A DNA stretch of 61,040 bases from Thermomonas hydrothermalis (GCF_900129205.1 NZ_FQUK01000013.1:1-61040); one strand, 5' to 3'. Positions 8,484-19,057 are shown, counted from the first letter of the stretch. Program-made: numbers and translations. The notes: generated from the letters alone by a model not told the origin.

Positions 8484-9239
8484 TCAATCAAGTGCGCGTA
8501 CCACGCCCAGCCCACCCAGCGCCGCCATCTGGCGCTGGATCATCTGGGCGCGGCGTTGCACATACGGCCCGGGCCGGGCAGCGTCATAACGGCGCGGACT
8601 GGGCAGCACCGCGGCCAGGCGCGCCGCCTCCGCCGCCGACAGGGCGCGCGCATCTTTGCCGAAGAAATGCCGCGCCGCCGCCTGCGCACCGTAAATACCG
8701 TCGCCGAACTCGGCGATGTTGACATACACCTCCAGGATCCGCCGCTTCGGCCACAACGCCTCGATCAGCACCGTGTACCAGGCCTCAAGCCCCTTGCGCA
8801 GCCAGCGGGTCGCCCCCTGCCCCTGCCACAGAAACAGGTTTTTGGCAGTCTGCTGGCTGATCGTACTGGCGCCGCGCAGCCGCCGCACCGGAGTACCGCG
8901 CCGCTCGGCGCGGGCGATCATCCGCTCGTTGTAAGCCTGCGCCTTCTGGATCGCCTCGAAATCAAACCCGTGATGGCGCGGGAAGTTCTGGTCTTCGGCC
9001 GCGATCACCGCCAGTGGCAGCTGCGGGGAAATCTGCGCCAGCGGGCGAAAGTCATACGCCACCCGAAACCCCGGCTCACCTTCAGCCGCAGCGTCCAGCC
9101 AGCGCGCCAGCATGAACGCCGACAGCGGCGGATCGACGACACGCAACACCAACACCTGGACCACGCTCACAACCAGCGCCAGCACTGGCAGTTTCCACCA
9201 CCAGCCGCGCAGGCGATGCCGCCAGCCCTTGCCACTCAT
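8484..9239 (-). CDS. mtgA: Monofunctional peptidoglycan glycosyltransferase
   Basis: A 251-residue GT51 transglycosylase that polymerises lipid II into glycan strands in the periplasm. One N-terminal membrane anchor (about residues 15-37) precedes the GT51 domain. Motif 1 contains the catalytic glutamate in [14 protein letters not shown], motif 2 is [15 protein letters not shown], motif 3 RKGLEAW and motif 4 [12 protein letters not shown]. There is no penicillin-binding transpeptidase domain. Start chosen at ATG 9239, preceded by AAGG; ten more in-frame codons upstream lack support. It is the first gene of an operon with the glycosyltransferase and the CBS protein. Confidence 0.94.
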   Translation of the reverse strand: MSGKGWRHRLRGWWWKLPVLALVVSVVQVLVLRVVDPPLSAFMLARWLDAAAEGEPGFRVAYDFRPLAQISPQLPLAVIAAEDQNFPRHHGFDFEAIQKAQAYNERMIARAERRGTPVRRLRGASTISQQTAKNLFLWQGQGATRWLRKGLEAWYTVLIEALWPKRRILEVYVNIAEFGDGIYGAQAAARHFFGKDARALSAAEAARLAAVLPSPRRYDAARPGPYVQRRAQMIQRQMAALGGLGVVRALD

Positions 9240-9338
9240 GCCGGCCCACCTTGCTGCCGGCGGCAGCAAACCCCATTACTCTGTCGATCCCCAACACACG
9301 TTCCGGCGCATCCCCACCTGCGCCTGCTTCCGATTTCC

Positions 9339-10247
9339 ATGCAGACCATGCCCAACTCCCAAGACACGTTATTGCGTTTTCTGTTGCCGACTGCCGGCGT
9401 GCGTGGTGCCATCGTGCACCTGGATCACGCCTGGCAGGCCATCGTCGAACACCGCCATTATCCGGAGGTCGCCGCCGCTTTGCTGGGGGAAGCCGCCGCT
9501 GCGGCCGCGCTGTTTGCCGGCCATGTCAAAGTCGACGGCCGGCTGTCGATCCAGCTGCGCAGCACAGGCGCACTTGCCACCCTGTTCGCCGAGTGCACGG
9601 CCAAAGGCGGTCTGCGTGGCATCGTCCGGCTGCGCGACGGCGCCCACCAGGTTCCTTCGGATTTGCGCCAGCTCGGCCACGACGCCCTGCTGGCCATCAC
9701 CATCGAAAATCCGCCCCTGCGCGGCGACGAACCAATGCGCTACCAGGGGCTGGTGGGGCTGCAGTCGAGCCGGCTGGATGCCGCCTTCGAAACCTATTTC
9801 GCCCACTCCGAACAGCTACCAACCCGTCTGCTGCTGGCCTGCGACGGCACCCGTGCGGCCGGTCTGCTGCTGCAGAAATTGCCCGGCAGCGGTGGCGATG
9901 AAGACGGCTTCCAGCGCGTCAGCGCCCTGTTCGACACCCTGGATCGCGAGGAACTGCTGGCCCTGCCGCCAGCGGAGACCGTTCACCGCCTGTTCCACGA
10001 GGAGCTGCCAGAGCTGCTGGGCGAAAAACCGATGCGATTTGCCTGCTCCTGCTCACGCGAACGGGTGGAAGCCATGCTGGTCGCCCTCGGCCCCGAGGAA
10101 GCGCAGGCCGCGGTGGCTGCAGGCGACGGCCAGGCACAGGTGACCTGCGAGTTCTGTGGTCAGCGCTACCACTTCGACGCCGATCAGGTGGCAACGCTGT
10201 TCCACCAGGCCGAACGATCCCTGCCCGGGCCGCCCTCGTTGCAGTGA
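9339..10247 (+). CDS. hslO: Hsp33 redox-regulated chaperone
   Basis: A 302-residue Hsp33, a cytoplasmic holdase that becomes active on oxidation and heat. The C-terminal redox switch has the four zinc-binding cysteines as CSC (about 235-237) and CEFC (about 268-271). The N-terminal substrate-binding domain starts RFLLPTAGVRGAIV, as in other members, and has the usual helix-rich linker. I start it at ATG 9339 (or 9348); the reading frame stays open far upstream, but that part is antisense to mtgA and has no Hsp33 similarity. No clear ribosome-binding site. Divergent from mtgA. Confidence 0.95.
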   Translation: MQTMPNSQDTLLRFLLPTAGVRGAIVHLDHAWQAIVEHRHYPEVAAALLGEAAAAAALFAGHVKVDGRLSIQLRSTGALATLFAECTAKGGLRGIVRLRDGAHQVPSDLRQLGHDALLAITIENPPLRGDEPMRYQGLVGLQSSRLDAAFETYFAHSEQLPTRLLLACDGTRAAGLLLQKLPGSGGDEDGFQRVSALFDTLDREELLALPPAETVHRLFHEELPELLGEKPMRFACSCSRERVEAMLVALGPEEAQAAVAAGDGQAQVTCEFCGQRYHFDADQVATLFHQAERSLPGPPSLQ

Positions 10248-10290
10248 GCCAGCCGCGACCACCTGCGGGGCGCAGTAACGCCGCACGGCA

Positions 10291-10319
10291 TTGTTAAATA
10301 AACATAAATGCGCTATAAC
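10291..10319 (+). promoter_or_regulatory. Sigma-70-type promoter
   Basis: TTGTTA (10291-10296) and TATAAC (10314-10319) are separated by exactly 17 bases in an AT-rich patch that stands out from the GC-rich surroundings. It lies 68 bases before the secreted-protein gene at 10388 and is the best-matching -35/-10 pair I saw in the window. Confidence 0.65.
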
Positions 10320-10387
10320 AATCCTCGCCACAGTCGATAATCCCCTCAGGAACTTTCGGCCCGCTCACCCAGTCTCAGTCCCACGCC

Positions 10388-11257
10388 ATGTCCATGCGAC
10401 TTGCCCCTGCCATCGCTACCGTGCTCGCCCTGGCACTCGCCAGCGGTGGCGCGTGGGCGCAGCAGAGCCGGCAGAGCCCACGCAAGGACACGCGCATGGT
10501 GCCGGTGCTGAACAAGAGCAGCGGCAAACTGGAAGCCGTGCTGATGCTGGAGCCCGCCAACGGCCCAGGTGGCAACCGCTGGCGATTTGGCAACACCACG
10601 CTGGAAGCCACGTTCGGCCTGCAGTCCGGCAACGCGCTGGCTCTGTTGTGTGACCGTCGTAATGGCGCCAGTTCCGCCCTGCTGCAACTGGCCAGCGACT
10701 GCGTGCTGGCCTCGCTGCAACCTGGCACCCAATCGAGCGGCATCAGCAAGCACGCCAACGCAGGCGTCGATCTGGTTCGCCCGGGCGGCACGCTTGGATT
10801 CAGCCTCGGCAGTGGCCACGACACACTGCCCGCCTGGCTGGGCCAAGGCACACTTGGCGGTGCCCGCTATGTCCAGAAAGACATTTCGCTCTTTGCAGAA
10901 AAATCGCTGGGCCGCGAAGGTTTCATCAATGTCGGCGGAACCGTTGCGCGCGCCCGTCTGGTTCCCGCCACTGAGGTGCCGCAACTGGCCGACCAGTGGA
11001 ATACCCGCAGCCTGAGCATCGGCGGCGGCTACGGCAATTTCGGCGCCAGCATCATCGGTCGCATCGTCAACGTGCCGGGCGAAAGCGACATCTGGAAAGG
11101 CGTGGGGCTGGGGCTGACCTGGCGTACCCCATGGAACGGCCAGCTCAGCGTCGGCGCCGACAACGTCATCACCCGCGGCAAGAATCCGTTCGCCCCCAAG
11201 GGCAGCGAGAGCGACGAAGGCACCGTGCCTTACGTTCGCTATCAGCAGGATCTGTGA
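10388..11257 (+). CDS. Secreted protein of unknown function, possible beta-barrel
   Basis: I do not recognise a named family. The 289-residue product has a clear signal peptide (about 1-24, cleavage after AWA-Q). The rest is rich in glycine, serine and alternating hydrophobic residues, for example GNFGASIIGRI and VGLGLTWRTPWNGQLSVGADN, a pattern seen in outer-membrane or porin-like beta structures. There are only two cysteines (CDRRNG and ASDC regions). It has its own promoter and no obvious operon partners; aceE is convergent downstream. Function cannot be inferred from context. Confidence 0.75.
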   Translation: MSMRLAPAIATVLALALASGGAWAQQSRQSPRKDTRMVPVLNKSSGKLEAVLMLEPANGPGGNRWRFGNTTLEATFGLQSGNALALLCDRRNGASSALLQLASDCVLASLQPGTQSSGISKHANAGVDLVRPGGTLGFSLGSGHDTLPAWLGQGTLGGARYVQKDISLFAEKSLGREGFINVGGTVARARLVPATEVPQLADQWNTRSLSIGGGYGNFGASIIGRIVNVPGESDIWKGVGLGLTWRTPWNGQLSVGADNVITRGKNPFAPKGSESDEGTVPYVRYQQDL

Positions 11258-11434
11258 GCCTGTCTGGGCGCAGATGCGCCCTGGCTTGCCAGCCTGATTG
11301 CCCGGCGCTGGCTCCCCCTTTGCGAAAGGCCTGAGCACCCCCATCGCCATCGCTTACGCGACAGGCCACGCTCATATCCAATGCGTGTCCAGGTGCAGCG
11401 CGCTCGCAAACTTGCGTTTGCCTGATGTCTTTCG

Positions 11435-11469
11435 CACCCCGAGCCCGGACATGAGCCGGGCTCGGGGTG
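11435..11469. terminator. Perfect 14-bp hairpin between convergent genes
   Basis: CACCCCGAGCCCGG pairs perfectly with CCGGGCTCGGGGTG around a seven-base loop. It lies in the 257-base gap between the secreted-protein gene and the convergent aceE stop. It has no T-tract on either side, so it is either a bidirectional mRNA 3'-end stabiliser or a terminator that does not need a U-run. I see nothing else definite in this gap. Confidence 0.6.
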
Positions 11470-11514
11470 GACTGGCATTGTCTGCCCCGCCAGAGCTGCG
11501 CGGCAGGCGCCGTT

Positions 11515-14205
11515 TCAGGCCAGCAGCGGGTTGGGCTTGTCGGGGTCGAGCCGGTACAGCTTGATCGCGCGTGCCACGTCCTTGGCGGTGAGCTTGCCAT
11601 CGGCCGCCAACGCGGCCACTGCGGCATGGGCCACATGGTAGCGGTCCACCTCGAAGTGGCGGCGCAGGTTTTCCCGGGTATCGCTGCGGCCGTAGCCATC
11701 GGTGCCCAGTACGGTGTAGCGCATCGGCACGTATTCGCGGATCTGGTTGGCGAACGCGCGCACGTAGTCGGTGGCGGCGATCGCCGGGCCTTGGCGACCT
11801 TCCAGCAACTGGGTCACCCACGGCTTGCGTGGGGTTTTGGCGTCCGGATGGAAGCGGTTCCAGCGCTCGGCATCGACACCATCGCGCGCCAGCTCGGTAA
11901 AGCTGGGGCAGGACCAGATGTCGGCCTTGATACCGAAATCGGCATCCAGCAGATCGGCAGCAGCGATCACTTCGCGCAGGATGGTGCCGCTGCCCATGAG
12001 TTGCACCCGCAGCTCGCCCTTCTTGGGCTTGCCGGCATCACGGAACAGATACATGCCCTTGATGATCCCCTCCTCGCTGCCGGCCGGCATCTCCGGATGG
12101 GTGTAGTTCTCGTTCATCAGGGTCAGGTACCAGTACTCGTCGTGCTGCTCGGCCAGCATGCGCTGCATGCCGTGCTGAATCAGCACCACGACCTCATAGG
12201 CGAAGGTGGGGTCATAGCTGCGCACATTGGGGATCAGCGCCGCCTGCACGTGGGAGTGACCATCCTCGTGCTGCAAGCCCTCGCCATTGAGCGTGGTACG
12301 CCCGGCGGTGCCGCCCAGCAGGAAACCACGCGCACGCATGTCGCCGGCCTGCCAGGCGAAATCGCCGATGCGCTGGAAGCCAAACATCGAGTAGTAGATG
12401 TAGAACGGCAGCATCGGCAGGTCGCTGACGCTGTAGCTGGTGGCCATGGCCATCCAGCTTGCAAACGCGCCAGCCTCGGTGATGCCTTCCTCCAGCACCT
12501 GGCCGGCGGCATCCTCGCGGTAGAACATCAGCTGGTCGGCGTCCACCGGCTTGTACTTCTGGCCCTGCGGCGCATAGATGCCGAGCTGACGGAACAGGCC
12601 CTCCATGCCGAAGGTGCGCGCTTCGTCAGCCACGATCGGCACGCAGCGCGGCCCGATCTGCTTGTCGCGCAGGATGATGTTGAGCATCTGCACGAACGCC
12701 ATGGTGGTGCTGATCTCGCGCTCGCCAGTGGACTTGAGCAACCGCTCGAAGGTGGACAGCGGCGGCACCTTAAGCGACTGGCTGGACTTGCGGCGACGCT
12801 GCGGCAGGTAGCCGCCCAGCGCGGCGCGGCGTTCCCGCATGTATTGCAACTCGGGTGATTTTTCGTCGGGACGGTAGAACGGGATGTTGCCGTCCTTGAG
12901 CTGGGCGTCGCTGATCGGCACCTGGAAACGGTCGCGGAACGCCCGCACCGCGTCGTCGTCCAGCTTCTTGGTCTGGTGGGTGGGATTGAGCGCCTCGCCC
13001 GCTGCGCCCATGCCATAGCCCTTGACGGTCTTGGCCAGGATCACGGTCGGCATGCCATGGGTGTTCATGGCCGCGTGATAGGCGGCATACACCTTGTGCG
13101 GATCGTGACCGCCACGGTTGAGCCGCCAGATGTCCTCGTCGCTCATGTTGGCGACCATCGCCAGCGTCTCCGGCGACTTGCCGAAGAAATGCTCGCGGGT
13201 GTAGGCACCGCCAAAGGCTTTGCAGTTCTGGTACTCGCCGTCCACCGTCTCCATCATGATCTTGCGCAGCGCACCGGTGGTGTCTTTGGCCAGCAGCGGA
13301 TCCCAGTAGCTGCCCCAGATGCATTTGATGACGTTCCAGCCGGCGCCGCGGAACTGGCCCTCCAGCTCCTGGATGATCTTGCCGTTGCCACGCACCGGGC
13401 CGTCCAGACGCTGCAGGTTGCAGTTGACCACAAAGATCAGGTTGTCCAGACCCTCGCGCCCGGCAACCCCGATGGCCCCCAAGGATTCGGGTTCGTCCGT
13501 CTCGCCGTCGCCCAGGAAGCACCACACCTTGCGGTCGGTCTTGGGCATCAAACCGCGCGCTTCGAGGTATTTCCAAGCACGCGCCTGGTAGATCGCGGCC
13601 AGGGGCCCCAACCCCATGCTCACCGTGGGTGCCTGCCAGAAATCGGGCATCAGCCAGGGATGCGGATAGCTGGAGATGCCACGCCCGTCCACTTCCATGC
13701 GGAAATGATCGAGCTGGGACTCGCTGATCCGGCCTTCCAGGAAGGCGCGCGCATAGATGCCGGGCGCGCTATGGCCCTGGATGAAGATCAGATCGCCCGG
13801 ATGCGCCTCGGACGGTGCCCGCCAGAAATGATTGAAGCCCACGTCATAGAGCGTGGCAGCGCTGGCGAAGCTGGCGATGTGCCCCCCCAGCGAACCGGGC
13901 TTGCGATTGGCCCGCACCACCATCGCCATCGCATTCCAGCGGATGATCGAGCGGATCCGCCATTCCAGATGCGGGTCGCCCGGCATCGGTGGCTCCAGAT
14001 GCGGCGGGATGGTGTTGATGTACTCGGTGGTCGGCGAGAACGGCAGATGCGCACCAGCGCGCCGGGTCAACTCGACCATGCCTTCCAGCAACTGGTGCGC
14101 GCGCTGCGCGCCGTCATGGTCGATCACCGCTTTGAGCGATTCGATCCACTCCCGGGTTTCCTGGGGATCGGGGTCGTCATGCAGCAGATCGTTGAGCCAG
14201 TCCAT
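11515..14205 (-). CDS. aceE: Pyruvate dehydrogenase E1 component
   Basis: An 896-residue homodimeric-type E1, matching the E. coli AceE length. It decarboxylates pyruvate with thiamine diphosphate and passes the acetyl group to lipoyl-E2. The ThDP/Mg motif is intact from GDGETDEPES (232) to VVNCNLQ (259-265). SLGGHIASFASAATLYDVGFNHF and the C-terminal TDGYGRSD segment are also typical. GGAGGA precedes the ATG, and TTAGACT about 40 bases upstream may be the -10. It stands alone, with no aceF or lpd in the window. Confidence 0.98.
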   Translation of the reverse strand: MDWLNDLLHDDPDPQETREWIESLKAVIDHDGAQRAHQLLEGMVELTRRAGAHLPFSPTTEYINTIPPHLEPPMPGDPHLEWRIRSIIRWNAMAMVVRANRKPGSLGGHIASFASAATLYDVGFNHFWRAPSEAHPGDLIFIQGHSAPGIYARAFLEGRISESQLDHFRMEVDGRGISSYPHPWLMPDFWQAPTVSMGLGPLAAIYQARAWKYLEARGLMPKTDRKVWCFLGDGETDEPESLGAIGVAGREGLDNLIFVVNCNLQRLDGPVRGNGKIIQELEGQFRGAGWNVIKCIWGSYWDPLLAKDTTGALRKIMMETVDGEYQNCKAFGGAYTREHFFGKSPETLAMVANMSDEDIWRLNRGGHDPHKVYAAYHAAMNTHGMPTVILAKTVKGYGMGAAGEALNPTHQTKKLDDDAVRAFRDRFQVPISDAQLKDGNIPFYRPDEKSPELQYMRERRAALGGYLPQRRRKSSQSLKVPPLSTFERLLKSTGEREISTTMAFVQMLNIILRDKQIGPRCVPIVADEARTFGMEGLFRQLGIYAPQGQKYKPVDADQLMFYREDAAGQVLEEGITEAGAFASWMAMATSYSVSDLPMLPFYIYYSMFGFQRIGDFAWQAGDMRARGFLLGGTAGRTTLNGEGLQHEDGHSHVQAALIPNVRSYDPTFAYEVVVLIQHGMQRMLAEQHDEYWYLTLMNENYTHPEMPAGSEEGIIKGMYLFRDAGKPKKGELRVQLMGSGTILREVIAAADLLDADFGIKADIWSCPSFTELARDGVDAERWNRFHPDAKTPRKPWVTQLLEGRQGPAIAATDYVRAFANQIREYVPMRYTVLGTDGYGRSDTRENLRRHFEVDRYHVAHAAVAALAADGKLTAKDVARAIKLYRLDPDKPNPLLA

Positions 14206-14246
14206 CGCGCGTCCTCCACCGGTTCGGGTCGAGGGCGCAGTCTAAC

Positions 14247-14296
14247 AAGCCCGGCGCGGCTTCGGCGGGCCGCAGCGCGGGCTTTTTTATTTTTAC
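14247..14296. terminator. GC-rich hairpin with T-rich flank
   Basis: AAGCCCG pairs with CGGGCTT across an internally structured GC-rich loop, followed on the plus strand by TTTTTATTTTTA. Both neighbouring genes are on the minus strand, where the hairpin (with a weak TTGTTAG tail) would end maeB transcription before aceE. The better U-tract faces the other way and would block antisense transcription entering maeB. Confidence 0.6.
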
Positions 14297-14337
14297 CCGG
14301 ATCATTCAACCCAGCACTATTCCTGCCGCGCCGCCGT

Positions 14338-16638
14338 TTATCCGGCGCGCATCTTGCGCTCGGCACGGATCTGCGCGTCCACCGCCGCCAGCGCAGTCAT
14401 ATTGACGATACGACGCACCGAGGCGGCCGGCGTCAGGATGTGCACGGGATGATCCAGCCCCATCAGGATCGGCCCGATCGCCACCCCGCCGGTGGCCACC
14501 CGAACCAGGTTGTAGCCGATGTTGGCGGCATCCAGGTTGGGCATCACCAGCAGGTTGGCCCGGCCTTTGAGCGGCGTGTTGGGGAAGATCCGCTGGCGCA
14601 GTGCTTCATCCCAGGCGGTATCGGCCATCATCTCGCCGTCCACCTCCAGCCTGGGCGCGCGCTGGCGCAGGATTTGATACACCCGGGCCATTTTCTGCGC
14701 ACTGGCGTCGGTGTGGCTGCCGTAGTTGGAGTGCGACAGCAGCGCCACCTTCGGCTCGATGCCAAACAGCTTGAGCCGGTAGCTGGCCTGCAGCGTCGCC
14801 TCGGCAATCTGCTCGGCACTGGGGTCGACCTGCACGTGGGTGTCGACGAAGAACCAGGCCCCCTGGTCGTTGAGCACCCCGGTCATCGCTGCCGTGCCGG
14901 TCACGCCCGGCTCGAAGTCGAACACGCTGCGCAGGTAACCCAGCTTCTTGTGGTAGCGGCCGACGATGCCAGTAATCAGTGCATCCGCCTCGCCACGTTT
15001 GACCATCATCGCCGCGATCAGCGTCGGGCGCGACCGCATCAGGTTCTTGGCGGCATCCGGAGTCACCCCGCGACGCTCGGTGAGGGCGTGGTACTGGCGC
15101 CAGTAGTCATCGAAGCGCGGGTCGTCGTTGATGTTGGTCAACTCGAAATCCACCCCGGCGCGCATGCGCAGGCCGAGCTTCCTGATCCGGCTTTCGATCA
15201 CTTCCGGGCGACCGATCAGGATCGGGAACGCCAGCCCTTCGTCGATCACCGTCTGCACCGCGCGCAGCACCACGAACTCCTCGCCCTCGGCATACACCAC
15301 CCGCTTGCGGTCGGCGCGAGCGCGTTCGTACACCGGCTTCATCATCAGACTGGTGCGGTGGATGAACTGACCAAGCCGCTCGCGGTAGGCATCGAGATCG
15401 GGCAACGGCCGGGTGGCCACGCCAGACTCCATCGCCGCCTGCGCTACCGCTGGCGCCAGCTCGGTCAACAGGCGAGGATCGAAGGGGCGCGGGATCAGAT
15501 AGTCACGGCCAAACGTCGGCACCTCGCTGCCATAGGCTGCGCCCAGGTCGGTGGACTCCATTCGCGCCAGTCGGGCGATGGCGCGCACGCAGGCCAGCTT
15601 CATCGCCTCGTTGATCTGGGTGGCACCGACGTCCAGCGCGCCACGGAAGATGTAGGGGAAGCACAGCGCGTTGTTGACCTGGTTGGGGAAGTCGCTGCGT
15701 CCGGTGGCGATGATCGCGTCCGGCCGCACCGCCCGCGCAACGTCCGGCATGATCTCGGGGTACGGATTGGCCAGCGCCAGGATGATCGGATTGTCCGCCA
15801 TCGTCGCCACCATGTCCGGAGTCAGGATGCCGCCGGCCGACAGCCCCAGGAACACGTCAGCCCCCGCGACGATCTCGGCCAGGGTGCGCTTGTCAGTCGG
15901 CCGCGCATAGCGGGCCTTGTCCGGGTCCAGGCCGGGCCGACCCGTATACAGCACACCCTCGCGGTCATAGGCCAGGATGTTTTCCGGCCGCACGCCCAGC
16001 GACACCAGCATGTCCAGGCAGGCAATCCCGGCTGCCCCGACGCCGGTGGTGGCCAGCTTGACCTCATCGATCTTCTTGCCAGCCACTTCCAGCGCGTTCA
16101 ACACGGCAGCGGCGACGATGATGGCGGTGCCGTGCTGGTCATCATGGAACACCGGAATCTTCATGCGCTCACGGAGCTTGCGCTCGACGATGAAGCACTC
16201 CGGCGCCTTGATGTCCTCCAGATTGATGCCGCCAAAGGTGGGCTCCAGGCTGGCAATGATGTCCACCAGCTTGTCTGGATCTTTTTCCGCGATCTCGATA
16301 TCGAACACGTCGATACCGGCGAACTTCTGGAACAGCACGCCCTTGCCTTCCATGACCGGCTTGCCGGCGAGCGGGCCGATGTCACCCAAGCCCAAGACCG
16401 CCGTGCCGTTGGAGATCACCGCCACCAGATTGCCGCGGGCGGTGTACTCGCTGGCCTTGGTCGGGTCGGCTGCAATCTCCTCGCAGGCAAACGCCACACC
16501 CGGCGAGTAGGCCAGCGCCAGATCGCGCTGGGTCACCATCGGCTTGGTGGCCACCACCCGGATCTTGCCCCGGGGCGACATACGGTGATAGTCGAGTGCA
16601 GCCTGTTTCAGATCGTCACTGCTGGCATGATCGGACAT
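14338..16638 (-). CDS. maeB: NADP-type malic enzyme with C-terminal PTA-like domain
   Basis: A 766-residue MaeB-type malic enzyme, which converts malate to pyruvate and CO2 while reducing NADP. The N-terminal malic domain shows LAYSPGVA and the acidic metal site in [10 protein letters not shown]. The nucleotide-binding loop is [15 protein letters not shown]. The last 330 residues resemble phosphotransacetylase, as usual in this long class, where the domain is thought to bind acetyl-CoA allosterically. Start taken at ATG 16638, preceded by AAGGAAG; an in-frame extension of 23 codons has no ribosome-binding site. It lies directly upstream of aceE on the same strand but is separated from it by a hairpin. 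Confidence 0.95.
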   Translation of the reverse strand: MSDHASSDDLKQAALDYHRMSPRGKIRVVATKPMVTQRDLALAYSPGVAFACEEIAADPTKASEYTARGNLVAVISNGTAVLGLGDIGPLAGKPVMEGKGVLFQKFAGIDVFDIEIAEKDPDKLVDIIASLEPTFGGINLEDIKAPECFIVERKLRERMKIPVFHDDQHGTAIIVAAAVLNALEVAGKKIDEVKLATTGVGAAGIACLDMLVSLGVRPENILAYDREGVLYTGRPGLDPDKARYARPTDKRTLAEIVAGADVFLGLSAGGILTPDMVATMADNPIILALANPYPEIMPDVARAVRPDAIIATGRSDFPNQVNNALCFPYIFRGALDVGATQINEAMKLACVRAIARLARMESTDLGAAYGSEVPTFGRDYLIPRPFDPRLLTELAPAVAQAAMESGVATRPLPDLDAYRERLGQFIHRTSLMMKPVYERARADRKRVVYAEGEEFVVLRAVQTVIDEGLAFPILIGRPEVIESRIRKLGLRMRAGVDFELTNINDDPRFDDYWRQYHALTERRGVTPDAAKNLMRSRPTLIAAMMVKRGEADALITGIVGRYHKKLGYLRSVFDFEPGVTGTAAMTGVLNDQGAWFFVDTHVQVDPSAEQIAEATLQASYRLKLFGIEPKVALLSHSNYGSHTDASAQKMARVYQILRQRAPRLEVDGEMMADTAWDEALRQRIFPNTPLKGRANLLVMPNLDAANIGYNLVRVATGGVAIGPILMGLDHPVHILTPAASVRRIVNMTALAAVDAQIRAERKMRAG

Positions 16639-16725
16639 CGCAACATCTTCCTTGCGCAAGAATGGCGATGATACTGGCTTTGCCGTGATCGCGGCCTGAT
16701 GGCACACCGCAGCGCCGCCGCACGC

Positions 16726-17991
16726 TTACATGTCGAAGATATCGAACGCCTCGCTGTCGCTACCCAACTGCGCCAGCCGGATCCGGTTGGCAAACAGCGA
16801 AAACGCCAGTTGCGCCGCCAACCCATGCGCACGTGCCACCCATGGCGGTACCCAGCGCGGCTCGACCAGCACGCCGGCCTGGAACAGCGGCTCGAAACGC
16901 AACACATCGCCCAAGGTCATCTTGCCGGCGAACAGCCAGTGGCACAGCCGTAGCTTGCGGTGCTTAAGCGCCCAGCGGAAAAACGTGTGCACACCGATCA
17001 GGCCGCGCAGATACACGGTGTCCTTGGTGAAGGCAGCGCCGCCGGTGGTGGGCACGCCGCGGAATACCCGCTGCGCCGATGTGAAGCTTTCCACCTCGCT
17101 CTGGCCGGATTCGAGGAAAAAGCGGAACACCTGCAGAAAATCGGCACCCGCCATGGCCATCGCCACTGCCTCGATGCGCAGGCTGATCCGCTTGAGTCGC
17201 TCGATGTCGATGCTGCCGGTGATCTGCTCGGAAAACACCGCCAGCCCCTCCTGGGTGGCAGTGACGCGCGGCGAGGACAGCCCCAGGCTGGGCAGATTGG
17301 GTTGCTGCTGCCCGTTGAGTGCGGTCAGCGAATGCACGAACGCTTCGTGCTGAAGCAACTGCTGCACGTCGTAATCGGAAAACGCCGCGCCACTGCGCAG
17401 GCGGATGCGACGGGCACCGGCAGCCGCTTTGGCGATCAGGTCGGGGTCCAGCACCACGTCGATGACGCGGCCACCGAAAAACTCGTCCAGCTCGGCCTGC
17501 AACCGCAGCGCCATCGCCTCGGCAGACACCTGTACCTGCTCGACATCGGCCACCAGCTCACGATCGAGGGTATCGGCCACGCGCAGGAAATGATTGGCCG
17601 CCTCGCGGGTGGAAATGCCGCCCGGCAGTGCCTGATCGGGGGTTCCGAACAGGGCGATCGACAGATCGGTCACCCGGGATGACCCCAGGTTTTCCAGCAA
17701 TTCGGCGGCCAGCGTCCAGCCCTGGGTGGATTCCACCAGATACTGGCCGAGTGGATGCGACGGATCAGCCGCCGCCGCAATCGCCGCCAGCTCGCGGCGC
17801 ACCTCGTCGAAGGTCACTTTCGGATAGACCGGCGCGGGCAGCCGTGGATTACCCCGTGCCCAGCCCGCCAGGAAGGTCTGCTGCTCACTGGCCGGCCAAC
17901 TGGCGAGATTGAGCAGGCGGATCGGCTTGGCGGCACGCGCCAGCCGCGCATCCAGGGCAGCATGATGCGCAACGGGATCAATGCCGGCCAT
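16726..17991 (-). CDS. DUF1704 'QEGLA' metallopeptidase-like protein
   Basis: A 421-residue member of the DUF1704 family, annotated in some genomes as a flavohaemoglobin expression-modulating protein. The naming motif TQEGLAVFSEQ (about 270-280) is present, and about 35 residues before it lies HEAFVH. Together they resemble a zinc-peptidase HExxxH plus distal glutamate, as in tyrosine-carboxypeptidase-like gluzincins. The substrate is unknown. The start at 17991 overlaps the end of rsgA by 14 bases and follows an AGGGG site, so the two are likely co-translated. Confidence 0.82.
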   Translation of the reverse strand: MAGIDPVAHHAALDARLARAAKPIRLLNLASWPASEQQTFLAGWARGNPRLPAPVYPKVTFDEVRRELAAIAAAADPSHPLGQYLVESTQGWTLAAELLENLGSSRVTDLSIALFGTPDQALPGGISTREAANHFLRVADTLDRELVADVEQVQVSAEAMALRLQAELDEFFGGRVIDVVLDPDLIAKAAAGARRIRLRSGAAFSDYDVQQLLQHEAFVHSLTALNGQQQPNLPSLGLSSPRVTATQEGLAVFSEQITGSIDIERLKRISLRIEAVAMAMAGADFLQVFRFFLESGQSEVESFTSAQRVFRGVPTTGGAAFTKDTVYLRGLIGVHTFFRWALKHRKLRLCHWLFAGKMTLGDVLRFEPLFQAGVLVEPRWVPPWVARAHGLAAQLAFSLFANRIRLAQLGSDSEAFDIFDM

Positions 17992-19057
17992 GCTGCCCCT
18001 GCCCCGGCGACCGCACCGCCCCAGTCCGGGCCGCCACCTTTTCGGCGCGACTACGGGCCGCCGCATCCACTTCCTGCCGCAACTTGCGGTAATGCGCCAG
18101 CCGCGCCTCGCTCAGGGCACCGCTGGCGACCGCCGCGCGGACCGCGCACCCCGGCTCCTGATCATGCAGGCAGTCGCGGAACCGGCACTGTTCGGCCAGC
18201 GACTCGATGTCGGCAAAACTCTCGCTGACATCCTCTTCTCCGGTCGGTTTGAGTTCACGCATGCCGGGCGTGTCGATGATGCAGGCCCCAGACGGCAGGG
18301 CCAGCAGGGCGCGATGGGTGGTGGTGTGGCGACCACGGGCATCGCGTGCCCGCACCGCGCCAGTCTTCATCCGCGCCTGGCCGAGCAAGGTATTGGTGAG
18401 GGTGGATTTGCCGGCGCCCGAGCTGCCCACCAGCACCACGCTCTGCCCCGGCTGGAGCCAGGGCGCCAGCGCGACGGCCGCATCCGGGGAGCGGGCATCC
18501 AGCATCACGTGCGGCACCTGCAGTCCGCGCAATGCCTGCTGCGCCACCGTCACATCCACGGCCAGATCAGCCTTGGTCAGCACCACCACCGGCTGCACGC
18601 CATGCCCGGACACCAGCAGCAGGTAGCGTTCGATCCGGCGCGGATTGAAATCGCCGTCCAGCCCGCAGACCACAAAGGCGGTATCGATATTGGCAGCGAT
18701 CACCTGCTGCCGGTAATGCTCACCCGCTGCACCGCGCTTGATCGCAGAAAACCGTGGCAGCAGCGCGACCATGCGCAACCCATCGGGCGAGGCGCCTTGC
18801 ACCAGCACCCAGTCACCCACCGCCGGGCGCTCTTCGGGCGCGATGTCGCCCTTGCGATAGCTGCCGGCACGCTGCCACTGCGGCAACGATTCGGCCGGAA
18901 ACGCCTGCCCGGGCGCCTCAGCCACCCGGTAGCCACTGCGGTGCTGTTCGACGATGCGGGCCGGTCGCGCCTGCGGATGAGCCTGCATCAGCGCCCGCCA
19001 GGCCGGATCGAGGTCGGCCGGCGTCCAACGCCAGCCGATGGCGGACAGGTCGGTCAT
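17978..19057 (-). CDS. rsgA: Small ribosomal subunit biogenesis GTPase RsgA
   Basis: A 359-residue circularly permuted GTPase that checks late 30S assembly. The order of G motifs is the permuted one: G4 TKAD, then G1 GSSGAGKS, then G3 DTPGM. A C-terminal zinc knuckle follows (CRFRDCLHDQEPGC). An OB-fold N-terminus precedes the GTPase. I start it at ATG 19057, because this ATG overlaps the stop of a possible seven-codon leader ORF (see 19054-19077); an in-frame TTG nine bases earlier is less likely. It overlaps the QEGLA gene at its 3' end. Confidence 0.95.
   Translation of the reverse strand: MTDLSAIGWRWTPADLDPAWRALMQAHPQARPARIVEQHRSGYRVAEAPGQAFPAESLPQWQRAGSYRKGDIAPEERPAVGDWVLVQGASPDGLRMVALLPRFSAIKRGAAGEHYRQQVIAANIDTAFVVCGLDGDFNPRRIERYLLLVSGHGVQPVVVLTKADLAVDVTVAQQALRGLQVPHVMLDARSPDAAVALAPWLQPGQSVVLVGSSGAGKSTLTNTLLGQARMKTGAVRARDARGRHTTTHRALLALPSGACIIDTPGMRELKPTGEEDVSESFADIESLAEQCRFRDCLHDQEPGCAVRAAVASGALSEARLAHYRKLRQEVDAAARSRAEKVAARTGAVRSPGQGQHGRH

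Noticed and set aside
8556-9338. Long N-terminal extension in frame with hslO
   Set aside because: It is antisense to mtgA. Hsp33 similarity begins only at 9339, where family members normally start.
12976-16671. A 1231-codon open frame on the plus strand across aceE and maeB
   Set aside because: It is antisense to two intact, well-recognised enzymes, and its protein is low-quality, histidine/arginine/glycine-rich sequence typical of the shadow frame in GC-rich DNA.
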